A stretch of 64,000 nucleotides of DNA from Malaya genurostris (taxonomy: Eukaryota > Arthropoda > Insecta > Diptera > Culicidae), in contig NC_080572.1 of the NCBI RefSeq assembly GCF_030247185.1, positions 94,661,198-94,725,197 on the forward strand, written 5' to 3'. Position 1 is the stretch's first letter, and each line of letters starts with the position of its first letter. This document shows, piece after piece, positions 33,109-44,245 of the stretch. The position numbers and the translations under genes were made by a program. A model generated the notes under the pieces. That model was not told where the DNA came from and ran no database searches. It saw only the letters and a list, made by a program, of their open reading frames with translations.

Positions 33109-34277
33109 TAATTGTTATTATCATTATTATTATTATTATTAATATTATTTTTTTTATTGACATCACTACACAACTAGCACAGTGTTACTGCACTACCGGC
33201 TGTAATGCATATTTTTTTCAAATATTTTTCAATTCATCGACATTATTCTATTCTTTCGGTCACACTTATCATAAAATAGCTAAAAATTTTAACAATCACC
33301 ATCTTCTACCAATGTCACACACTAGTAGCAGACATCCGTAACATTTTCGTTTTTTTTTATAGCGTGTACGAAATAGAACAAAGCACGCCTCATTCGTTTT
33401 TTGTTTTCTTCTTCTTTCGGTGTTTTACATATTGTCACTCTGCGATTTGAAAACTTTGACACTCATCGCCCTGTAACTGCGGAATCGGAAGTCGGATCCG
33501 GATGAAATTTCACAGTAGCTTTAAAGACAGTATGAACTTTAATTCAAATCAAGCTTTGTGAAAATCGGTTCAAGCATCGCAGAGAATTCGAAGTGAATTT
33601 ACTTTTAGGAGTTTTTATTCTCCTATTTTCGGTGTTTTCGGAACAGGAAAAGAGGGGACCAGTAGTGCCGAATTAAGCTTGTATGCCCACAAACTAATAA
33701 GCTCTGCAATCTAGAACAATTTATCAGACAGTTTTATGGGATTTGTACCTGTTTTTAACCATCGTTCGTGGAAAAATACTAATGGAATTGGTAATTTTCC
33801 ACTTATCATGATTTAGATCCGGAACCGGAAGTCAGATCCAGATTAAATCTTCTACAAATTTTTAGGATATTATAAGACATTTCATTTGAATCTTATTTTG
33901 AGCAAATCGAATGAGTTGTGTCAGAGATTATTGAGTGTAAACTTTTTCTCAAATTTTCACATATTACCATATAACTCTGAAACCGGAAGTCAGATTCAAA
34001 TGAAATTCCATAGCAGGCTATGGGACTATAATACCTTTTATTTGAATCTTAGTTTGTAAAAATCGGTTCAGCCATCTCTGAGAAAGGTGAGTGCATATTT
34101 TTGTTACATACATACACATACACACACACACACAAAGAGAGAGAGAAAGAGAGAGAGAGATTTGTTCAGTTCGTCGAGCTGAGTCGAATGGTATATGACA
34201 TTCGGCCCTGCGGGCCTCGGTAAAAAAGCCGATTTTCACAGTGATTGCATTGCATTTCTATATGGGAAAGGCAAAAA
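32462..34277 (+). repeat. complete copy of the CCTAGTGG/GCCTTTCT dispersed repeat
   Basis: It begins ACACCTAGTGGTGTAATGAT and GCCTTTCTCATAT and ends TCTATATGGGAAAGGCA, so its subterminal ends form inverted repeats. Inside are at least three related modules (about 33470, 33810, 33980) with CCGGAAGTC, then TTTGAATCTTA and GAAAATCGGTTCAGCCATCTC. A CA/GA tract follows at 34105-34160, then TTCAGTTCGTCGAGCTGAG. A trinucleotide ATT/AAT tract sits within it. No coding capacity. Confidence 0.75.
33015..33155. repeat. ATT/AAT microsatellite
   Basis: Interrupted ATT units followed by AAT units, making the tract partly self-complementary. Confidence 0.9.
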
Positions 34278-34337
34278 ACGAACTCTATGCGTTTCAAACA
34301 ATTTTTCAAATCACAAAAACAAACAGTTCTAAATTGA

Positions 34338-34499
34338 CCTAGCCAAAGTCCAGACCTAAAACTCATAGAACACTTGTGGGAAGAGCTGGAATGACGCATT
34401 AGAACACTGAATTACTTTAATAAAAAAAACATCGCCTCATCAATGAGAAAAAGGTGTGCTGCAGTTATTAAACCAAAATGCTACAGTACAAAGTATTAA
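34338..34499 (+). pseudogene. Tc1-like transposase C-terminal remnant
   Basis: The frame reads PSQSPDLKLIEHLWEELE, stop, RIRTLN and ends MRKRCAAVIK...TKY. SPDL.(P)IEHLW.EL is the Tc1-type motif around the third catalytic acidic residue, and CxAVIxxxG/CxxTKY is the usual C-terminus. One in-frame stop is present and nothing upstream of the motif remains. Inactive. Confidence 0.75.
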
Positions 34500-36437
34500 T
34501 TTTTTTATTTTACTTTTTGATGACAATATTGAAACAGTGTTTCTGATTTTTTATTAGCTGTAATTTCACCTATGAGCTATATTTTAAAAAGACAATGAGA
34601 ACACATAGAATAGAATACATGTATAGGTTTCATCGTTGAACTCATGCATTACCTATATTCTCCCTTTGCAAATATTAAACTTTATATTCACAGAACAATA
34701 ATATAATTAATAAAAAAATCCACTGTCGAAAGTTGTGCCCTTAACTCCCTAAAGATGTGCCCTTAACTCCCTATAGATTTCATTGTCACAATAAAAGGGA
34801 AGGCTTTCTATAGGCTTGTGAAAGAAGGGTCCTAACCTAAACCTTTCGAACATGGCTTTTCGTCGTAGCAATAATTACGCCATAGAGTGACTAGGATGGA
34901 ATGATGACCAGCCAATCAAACGTTTATATGGTCTGCAATGGTGACAAAATATATGCAATTATGTGCCTTCCTGTTCCAGTATAGCATTTCACTTTGAAAT
35001 TCTACAATCTACATACTTGTTATACACAATGTTTTCGGTTCAATAAGCATAACTCGTTTAAGACGTGCAACACTGCATGCTTTCACAAAATCGACCAGTA
35101 ATCCTTGCCAACTCTGCTTTCCATGTTATGCTTCCGAAACGTATGTGCATACTGAATACAGTGAATGTGTTTGTTGTTTAGGCATAAAGGCAAAATAAAG
35201 CATCAGTGTTTCGTTTTGATTTGGAACTAAACCTTGTTCGCCAGTAGATTGTTGACCTGGTTAATCTGATTAAAACATTCGTTTGTTAATGCACATCGAA
35301 AATAGAGCAACTGTTTTTTTTGTCATCAGCGCACAACATCTGCACTTCCATCCTATTTTGGTTAGTGTCGTTGATTTTTATGAGGCTGAATGCACAATAA
35401 AGTTTCTTTGTCAGTAAACCAAAAATCTTGCACGAATGCCATTGTGCTCGTGTACAGGCGGCTGAAACTTTTTTTTTTCGATGCGGAAATCTGGGATTGA
35501 AAATAATGCCGATTATGATATGCATCGTAAATGACGTTTCTAAACAGCTCACACTCAGATAATAAGTATATGTGTGTGCTATGCAAGATAAGATGCCAAT
35601 TTGGATTGGCTCTTTACAGCCGACTACTAAAAATACGGAAGCGTGAAATATTTTTCCTGTTCAAGATAAGATGGATTACTTCCAATTTATACCTCAGGCA
35701 AACATGAAATGCTTTTGACACGTATTGAGCAGTCATTTCAACAACTAAAATAAAATCAATCTTTCCCCATGTTATTCGAGCGGATCTTTTGGTCCTATTT
35801 CATTGTCACTTGACTCTAAACTAATGTGTTCTGGAAATTGCCGAGCCTGCCAAACCTGCCAAGAAAATACGTAGACCTAACGCTCAAAATAAAAAAAAAT
35901 ATTCCGGATTCTCTTTTAAAAAACTTTCGTAGCCACTTATTCAATCTACCATCCGATTTTAGCAACATAAAAGAAAGCTCAGTTAGGGCCCCGTTGGTTG
36001 TACACAGAAAAGAATCCAATCTTTAAAGACAGATTTTTTTTAACTATGCCGTTCGGCACCACGTTGTAAGATTTATCCTCAGATACTAAAGCGTTTTAAA
36101 ATCTATTCGCACTATTCCGGGACGTTTTTTTCCTCATCGGCGATGACTGAGCTGCCGGCGGTGTATGTATTGGAATCCCGGATCCGACATAAAATCCATT
36201 TGGTTGCCGCCGATATTCCTTGTCGAGTTTTTCACACCGACGCACAGTGGTTCGAATCAATATAAACGCGGACATAAATCAGTAGCTGCCAACCGTTCTT
36301 GTAATGCATATAGCTGCTTTTAAGAAATTATTTAAAAAATATATACCGCGTATTTGATTCTATTACTAATTTTTCATGGCCTACTTTGACAAAAGCAATA
36401 ACCATAACTTTTTTTCTGAAGAGATAGAATTTTTTTC
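34500..36437. other. no gene seen
   Basis: AT-rich DNA with no recognised repeat or coding pattern. Confidence 0.35.
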
Positions 36438-36439
36438 TA

Positions 36440-37521
36440 CACGGAGAACCCGCAGATCACAAAATTTCAATATTGCAATTGTTGTTTCACGCCCTGGTTG
36501 TTTCAACTAAAATGTTGTTGATTTAACTAACATATCTGTTGATTTTGTCATAACCATTCAGGTAACTGAAATAGTTGTATTCAAATGCTGTCACTTTGCG
36601 GAGAACGAAGACAGCAAAACGCAGAACAAAAAACCTCTTCATTTCACCAGAAGCGTTTCATATTGAAAATTTTCAATGGTAATTGAACGTCATTTATGTT
36701 AGTTACGTAGTGGTCGTTTTATGTAAGTGAAAGTATGCGGAAGAAAATAACAGTTAATTGTAAAACAAGTTTTCCATGTGTTAAATCGATATTCCTACAG
36801 TATAAATGTTTTAATTTCATCTGAGAGTAATGTATTCTAGGACAGTTCATGTCAATGTTATTAAAACCGCTTAACGCTTAAAAATTTGCTGCTAATGTGA
36901 AGTGGTACTATTTGTATTTTCTTGAAAGTGTATCTGTAGCATTAGGTTAACCAGCGAGCCATTCTGCAAGTGAAGGAAAAATTTCCTAATTTCCTGTAAC
37001 CATTTTTCTGGCGAGTTCCCTTTTGAGAACTGTAATCTTTTGGTTCATTTCTATACCCTTTGTGAGTTTAGTGATAAAGATATTAGCAGTTAATTAGGTA
37101 AAATTTCGTTGTTCAAGCAGTGAACGATTAGCTGCCCCCCGAAGAGGCTAACAGTAACAAATATTTATTGCAATTGGCGTCTTAAGTTCAAATAACTGTT
37201 GAAACAATTGAGACATTTTTTTGCTTTCATGCATACAAGTAACTTTGCTGGGATTGTGTCTTTGCTCAATTGCACGAGTGACACCTCATTAAAATGTTTC
37301 ATAGTTCGCTCAGGGTGTTTGGCATTGCTCAACTGAAACGTTTCATTACTTGTTTGTGGTACGTGTTTTTGTTGGGTGTCGTTGCTAAGCTGCCAGCACG
37401 ATAAATAAAAAATGACAGATTAGTTAAAACAACAGTCGATTAGTTGTACCAATTTTTAACCAATCAAAATCAGAAAAACAACTAATATTTTTGTTGTTTT
37501 GCGATCGCTGGCTTTTCCGTG
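36440..37521. mobile_element. candidate non-autonomous DNA element with CACGG TIRs
   Basis: The left end CACGGAGAACCCGCAGATCA and the right end read inward, CACGGAAAAGCCAGCGATCG, agree at most positions. TA lies next to both ends (36438-36439, 37522-37523). Inside there is no transposase. Both ends are rich in AACAAC/GTTGTT. Confidence 0.55.
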
Positions 37522-37523
37522 TA

Positions 37524-38149
37524 CAGAAATTTAGAACTATTGAAAATAAATTACTTTGTCAAATATACCAAAAGTCTAGGTCGCATCGTTTCGGATATAC
37601 AAATCGTGTTTATGGCAGTTATAATCAGTTTTTTATTCATAACATGTTTCGAGTTATTTTGTTATGCATACTTTGTTTGGAATAATTGTAGAAAATATAA
37701 AATCCCATACTTTTGTGGAAGGTAATGCATAGGTTTAATCTTTTCTGGAAAAGTTATACATCATTTTACCTCTTTTTACATAGGAAACCTTGTGCCGAAG
37801 CGAAATATACAACTTAATGCAGCAAACTTTTACAATACTTATAGGAAAATATATTCCCAATCCAATTTATTTTCCAAGGAGAATATCTTCAGTACTATTC
37901 GTGTGACTCATTTTCACTATGGCTATGCTGAAACCATGAATGGTTAAGAAACGGAGGGCGTCAAGCGTCTTCTATTTCTGTAACTCACTTTTGAAGTAAG
38001 CGTCACACGATCAACATCTCGTATTAAAAATCGTGTTGCTTAGCGATAACTCAATTTATTTACACGTTTAAACATGGAATCTCTTCGTAAAGGTTTGTAC
38101 TTTTACAATACTTTATCATATTTTGTTTAGAAAACATATTTTCCATTTT
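37524..38149. other. no gene seen
   Basis: AT-rich DNA; two overlapping ORFs of under 70 codons show no family pattern. Confidence 0.35.
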
Positions 38150-38900
38150 TGCCTTTCTCATATATATCGCTGTGAAAACCGACTTTACAACCGAGGCCCG
38201 GAAGGTCGAGTGTCATATACCATTCGACTCAGTTCGTCGAGATAACAAATTGTCTGTGTGTGTATGTATTATGTATATGTGTATGTGATAAACAATGCCA
38301 CTCAATTTTCTCAGACATATCTGAACACAAACTTAGATTCAAATGAAAGGTCTGATACAAAGTTCCTGAGTTTCATTTGGATTCGACTTTCGGTTCCGAA
38401 ATTACAGATTGATTTGCACAGAAAAAGGAAAAGATAGTTATACACGTTTCTCAGAGATGGCTGTATCGATTTTCTCAAACTTAGATTCAAATGAAAGGTC
38501 TTATAGCCTCATACAATTTTCCTGAATTTTATTTGGATCCGACTTTCGGTTCCGGAATTACGAGGAAATATGTGCCAATTTATTAAAAAATGCGTACTCA
38601 ATTTTCTCGAAAGTTTCTTAGCCGATTTTTACAAACTAAGAAGCAAATAAAAGGTCTTAAAATTCATTAAAAAGTCCCCGAAAAAAAGATATTAAATTCA
38701 TCTAGTTGGCAGATTTTGTTAGTTAGTGAATATATAAAACTATTTTGGGTCTACTAGTCCCCGGTTTCCGCTTCCGAAAGCACCGATAATAGTGAAGAAA
38801 ATCTCCTAAAAATGGAACTCACTTTGATTTCTCAGCAACGGTTAAGCCGATTTTCAAATTAAAGCTCTCTGATGGCGCTCACCACACGATTATGATGAGG
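38150..38900 (-). repeat. CCTAGTGG/GCCTTTCT dispersed repeat
   Basis: It starts GCCTTTCTCATATA, then GTGAAAACCGACTTTAC, a GT tract, and three inverted modules with TTGGAT-CGACTTTCGGTTCCG (about 38390, 38540) on this strand. The far CCTAGTGG end is not present. Confidence 0.7.
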
Positions 38901-39229
38901 CTCATCTGAACCTTACGTTGTGTTTAAATTGTACGTAAATATTAAGCTAGTGACAGTACCGTAATACACTGCCCTTATATAGTCTGCGTACATTATTATA
39001 TGAACAAAGTTTGTCTCTACCGGAAAGCATTTTAGGTACAATATGCCGGAAAGCCTATATCGCAGACGAATGTTATCGCAAACTCTATCAACTACGAATA
39101 AAACTGCTTGAATAATAACGTTGATCGATTTATACTTCACGTACAGTGAAGCTCACTTAACTTGTCTTCTGACATCTGCAATTGTGCATCAACACTCTCA
39201 TTGTCTTTGAATATGCTGTGCAATTTTAT
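38901..39229. other. no gene seen
   Basis: Short gap between two repeat copies. Confidence 0.3.
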
Positions 39230-40110
39230 CCAGATCCGACTTTCCGTTCCGAAATTATAGGGCGGTGAGTGTCGAAACACTCAAATCGTCATGACGACGC
39301 ATAACGTAATGACGTCAATGACGATGCAATAAAATGTCGCATTAAAATATATATTTTTCAGGTGAAAAACATGTAAATTTTCTAATTCTTTTATTCAATT
39401 TGTATCTACTTGTTAGTGTTATAACGATGTTTTCTAAAAAAGTACACTTATTGTCTTTTTCTTTTAGAAAATTTATGGAATCACTTGAAAAATTGACTAG
39501 TGAAAATTGGCTCAGAGGGCTTAGTGCTCTATATCATTCGACACCGTTCATAGCGATGAGCAATGTATGTGTCTGTGCGTGTATGTGTGTGAGTATGTGT
39601 CAAATAATCTTACTAGGTTTTCTCCAAAATGGCTGAACCGATTTTGACAAACTTACATTCAAATGAAGGGTCTCGTGGTCCAATACGAAATTCCTTCCGG
39701 ATTTTCATCTGGATCCCACTTCCGGTTCCGGAGTTATAGGCTAAAGTGTGTTGAATATAGTACACCGCCACAAAAAGCGCAAAACAATTTTGAAACTGGA
39801 CTCAAAACTCCTCAAATCGATAGCCAGTATCAGTAGGAAACTAAACACACCGATTTCGGGTACCCTGGTTCCCGGTCTCCGGTTCCGGAAGCACCGGAAA
39901 TAGTGGCCATATATTCCAAAATGGGATATTCCCAATCATAGAGTCAAATGTAAAGTCTGCATATTTCCAGATTCAACAAAAATTTAAACCGTCGTTTAGA
40001 GTACAATGGCAAAATCGTATAAAAACTTCAAAATTTGAATAAAAACTAATAGAGTTTGTACGTAATGTTAGTTGGAGGCCGTACGAACCGACTTCGATTA
40101 TACCGGCACG
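39230..40110 (-). repeat. CCTAGTGG/GCCTTTCT dispersed repeat, diverged copies
   Basis: Modules with CCGACTTTCCGTTCC, GTGTCTGTGCGTGTATGTGT, CAAATAATCTTACTAGGTTT, TCTGGATCCCACTTCCGG and TATAGTACACCGCC follow the order of 48230-48420. Confidence 0.7.
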
Positions 40111-40194
40111 AAAAGTGACCGCTGCAAGAATTCTTTTATGGCGGTTTGTTTACCTAGACGCTCACTAAATTTCATGGTATTTCGTGCAGTGACT

Positions 40195-40640
40195 CAAATG
40201 TTATTCCAGATGGAAGCCGAGAGGAGAGAAAAAATGCTGCACACCCACTTTGATAATCCAACGTGGTTCAAAATAAAAATCTCAAAAACGTTCAATATTG
40301 CCAAATCAATCGTGTATGATGTGCTTAAACGATTCAGGAAGTTCGGAAATTTTACACGCAGGTTTTTAGGAAGTACCAAGGATGACTGCTCATAGACGAT
40401 GAAACTTACTTCGAAATGGATTCTATATGGCGACGGTACGAGAAGATGTTCCTGCGAAGTTTAGGTTTGCTTTTAAGGACAAATTAGCCAAAAAACTTAT
40501 GATTTGGCAAGAGATATGCAGCTGCGGAGTAAAGACGCGACTTAGATGACGAAAATGTATAAAAAATATGCCAAAGAAGATGACTCCGAAGGTGTGCACC
40601 GTTTGATGGAATGGACATAGCTTTATTGAATTTGTAACAA
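40195..40640 (+). pseudogene. Tc1/mariner-type transposase remnant
   Basis: The first part reads KISKTFNIAKSIVYDVLKRF, a helix-turn-helix pattern of Tc1/mariner transposases. After a frame change the second part reads LIDDETYFEMD, which fits the DDETY motif around the first catalytic Asp in one mosquito-rich family. KLMIWQEICSCG follows. Several stops and frame changes break it and the second and third catalytic residues are not visible. Inactive. Confidence 0.65.
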
Positions 40641-40734
40641 GCTCAGGCACCTGTATGATTTTACTAATCAGTTTTAGAGAATCCACTTCTGTTTTCATCG
40701 CCACTTATTGAAAACAGTTTTGAAATAGCACTTA

Positions 40735-41010
40735 TCGCTCTGTAATTCTTGATCCGGCTGAAGGAATTTTTTTAGTAGATCCCCTAGAGAAACCCTTCCA
40801 TTTAAAAAAACGAATGCTAGTGCACATATTTGCAGTTTTTTGCCCTAATCACCCTGTAATTCCGAAACCGGAAGGCGGATTCGGATAGAATTCAGGAACT
40901 TTGTATTGGACTACAAGACCTTTCATTCGAATATAAAGCTCGTTGAAATTGGTCCAGCCATCTTAAAGAAAAATGCACGAAATGTTGCATACACACAGAC
41001 ACTGAATACT
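40735..41010 (+). repeat. CCTAGTGG/GCCTTTCT dispersed repeat module
   Basis: CCCTGTAATTCCGAAACCGG, AAGACCTTTCATTCGAA and GGTCCAGCCATCTTA match one internal module of the family. Confidence 0.65.
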
Positions 41011-41052
41011 TTTTGATCGCATACACTAGAATATGGAAATAAATGAGGTTCG

Positions 41053-41150
41053 TACAATTTTAAACTGCGTAACCCAGCAGAAGATAATAAGTAATAAAAA
41101 AATTAAATTACAATTTTAAACTGCGTAACCCAGCAGAAGATAATAAGTAA
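41053..41150. repeat. tandem duplication, 57-bp period
   Basis: TACAATTTTAAACTGCGTAA and the following CCCAGCAGAAGATAATAAGT occur twice, at 41053 and 41110. Confidence 0.85.
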
Positions 41151-41159
41151 AATAAATGT

Positions 41160-43387
41160 CTAAACCTTTTTATGGAGGCATGAATGATCGAAAAATACGA
41201 TGTGATGAAATTATCTAACCGCTGAAGCGTGCCAGCAATTTGTTCAAACTTTTATTGCGAAGAACTGGAAGGGTAGTCCAATTTTTCCATTGACACATAT
41301 CAAAACAATTATCTAACCTTTATTGTGCTAATTAGAAGTTCTTTTTTCTACGTTCAGATAGTCCCATTATTTAACAGATTTATTCCCGATAAAAAGATGA
41401 TAACAGGATTCGGTAAAAATCTTATTTGTATTTAACACATATATTATTTCGCAGTTCTAGCAATTAGAAACATACTGATATTCCATTCATTGATGGAAAT
41501 TATTTTCTGATACTAATTTGCGGTTTTCTTCCGATTGTATTGGAAGTTAAAAAGTATGTGAGCATCTTATGAAATTGTTATTAATAAGCAGTTATCTTAA
41601 ACCTGATTGAAATACTTTTGATGTTTGTTATTTCCGTCAATATCATTTACAAATTTGCTACTTTTTCGATAGACCGTTCCGATCGGGTAAGCGTAGCAAC
41701 ACTGCGGTAAACCATAGCATCTTTGATAGAGCAAAAGTTCGTGCTCTCGAAAACCGGGTCGAGCATCATAAATCATACGGTGAAAGTGAAAGCACATCCC
41801 AACGGCCGACTGGTCCATTTTATGTGCCGATCAGTGACCCTGCCCGTCTCTCCTGTAACTGAAACTCTTTCATATGTGACGCGAAAAGTTTTAGATCAAA
41901 ATCGATAGCTGAACCAAACCACATGCTAGGCAATGCGTAACTAGGGTTGATGTGGTGTACCATAATCGCATTCAACAGATTTGAGTAATTTATGTGTTGA
42001 CATGGGAATAGCAAGATGTTAGGGGGCACAAAATGTAAAGTGAAATACGAAAACTTCAAGGTGAAACTTGAGAAACTTGGACTCACAAGTTAATTCATTG
42101 TCATGAGTCTATTTAGATTAGAAGTATGAATCAATTGTTCGAAAGAATAATCTCTTGAAAGGTGCTAAAAGAGGAACATTATTTTCTTTATTTTCAGCAA
42201 ACGATGAATTAAATTATCCAAACCAAAGACATCTTCCAGACTTTCAGTGAAGTTCGTGATGTAAAATGAAGAATAAAAATGTTGCAGCCCAAAAACCCTT
42301 TCAATAATCAAATTTACAAGACTATACAATTTACTAAAACACGTTCACCCTGATTTCGTTCATGAACGGAATGGACATCAAACAGTACTTCTAAGTGAAT
42401 AATAAAACCCTTCAGATACTGTCAGAACAAATAAGTTACAATACCATGCGAGACATACGTGGACCACATTCTAGGCCAATATGGAATGCACCATTGAAAG
42501 CAACGAATGACGGACAAAGTTATCAGCTGGTTGAGCAAACATTTGAAGCTCTTCACTTCTTTGATTCAAAGTAATGAATATCGCTCATCGACAGCATCAG
42601 CTTTCTGTCAAGCACTTACTGATGGAGTTTTGCGGGAAAATTTGATGGTGAATATTATAAATGGATACAGATATAATCAATATGAGTAATCATTTTGAAT
42701 ATTGACAAATCTGAACTGAAATAGATCTAGTATCATATTAAAGTTGAAGAATTCATACTAGTGCGTGAGCCAAACAATGTAAGGATTGGAAAACACAATG
42801 GTCAATCATCCATATTTTCTTTCTCTCGTTTATCTTAAAATTTAACAGTCACTGCCTTTCATAGGCATTAGAAGTTAATTTATTATTGATAACCGAACTG
42901 AGAAGTTTTCCACTTCAACGATTTGTTTGCTAGCTCTCGCAGATTCGCCTATATTTCTGTGCAATTTTCGTATCAACATCGTCCGTATCAAGCGTTGGTA
43001 TTGGTACTGAAACCTTGGCGAAGTTTTTCTATTACTTTAGCATAATATATATTTCGATCCGGGCTACTCTTTATCAATACATATTGCTGCGTCGTCCAAT
43101 ATTTAATTTATTAAGTTTTTATACCCATCAGTTGTTTGCTTGTATTTGAATACCTTTTCTACTCGTTACTTGTAAAATCGATATTAGACGTTAGCTATTC
43201 AACCGAAATATATCACAAGTTGAAGTTAAGATTTGTTATTGATTCTCTAACTGATAGAACGTAGCATGAGATTGAATATTGAGCGAAATATTGCCTTCAG
43301 GCGTGATAAATTGTTTTCCTACACTCTCTTAACACGTTAGGAATTATTTCCGGATTTTTGGAATCGCTGTTGAAGGCACTAATTAAA
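41160..43387. other. no gene seen
   Basis: About 2.2 kb of AT-rich DNA. Short ORFs of 60-90 codons near 41600-42090 overlap on both strands and match no family I know. Confidence 0.35.
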
Positions 43388-44245
43388 AAACCTGTTTTAA
43401 TCCACCTAGTGGCAAAATGATGCCTTTCTCATGTATAATATTATGGTATTCTATTCAAAATTTTTCTCTTCGAATTTTGAAAGAAACCAAGGAGTTGTTT
43501 GTGCATTTACTAGTATAACATACAGATTAAAACTGTGCTTTACTCGCGTAGGTCATCCTTAAAAAAACGAAGTGGGTTCACTATTATATGCACTTCCGGC
43601 ACCGGAACCCGAGAACCAGTATAATCGAAGTCGGTTCGTACGGCAACCAACTAACATGACGTACAAGCGCTACTATTTTTTATTCAAATTTTGAAGATGT
43701 TATACAATTTTGCCATCGCACTCTAAATGACGATTTAAATGTTTGTTTTATCCGAAAATATGCAGTAATCTTTAGTAGAACCATAAGACCTTTCAGATTG
43801 GGAATAACGGTTTTGAGTCTAGTTTACAATATTTTTTAAGATTTTTGTTTCGCCGGTTTAAGTGGCGGTGTACAATATTCAACACACTTTGCCCTATAAC
43901 CTCTGAACCGGAAGTGAAATTCGGAAATTCCGTATGGGACCGGAAGACCTTTCATTTGAATCTAAGTTTGGGGAAATCGGTCAAACCATCACTGAGAAAA
44001 ACGAGTGAGATCCATTTTGGTATATATGACCAGTATTTCTGGTGCCCCGGTGAACGACCAAATGGTTAAAGCCGGGGTAAAATAAATGATATTAATAATA
44101 ACAGTAACTATTTCCGATGCTTCCGGAATCGGATACCGGGAACCAGGGCAGCCGAAATCGATTTGTTTAGTTGCCTACTGATAATGACGATCAATTTGTG
44201 TAGTTTAGAACATTTTTTACGTTTTGCCTTTCTCATATAGAAAGG
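43388..44245. repeat. CCTAGTGG/GCCTTTCT dispersed repeat, left of the I insertion
   Basis: A plus-oriented copy begins TTTTAATCCACCTAGTGG. The stretch at 44224-44245 is the start (GCCTTTCTCATATAGAAAGG) of a minus-oriented copy that continues at 47964 beyond the inserted I element. Confidence 0.75.

Noticed and set aside
36240..36270. GGTTCGAATC, a B-box-like motif
   Set aside because: No cloverleaf, A box or terminator at the right spacing.
41597..42086. ORFs of 73 and 88 codons on the minus strand, with a Cys-rich stretch
   Set aside because: Considered as a host exon. No splice context or known motif supports it.
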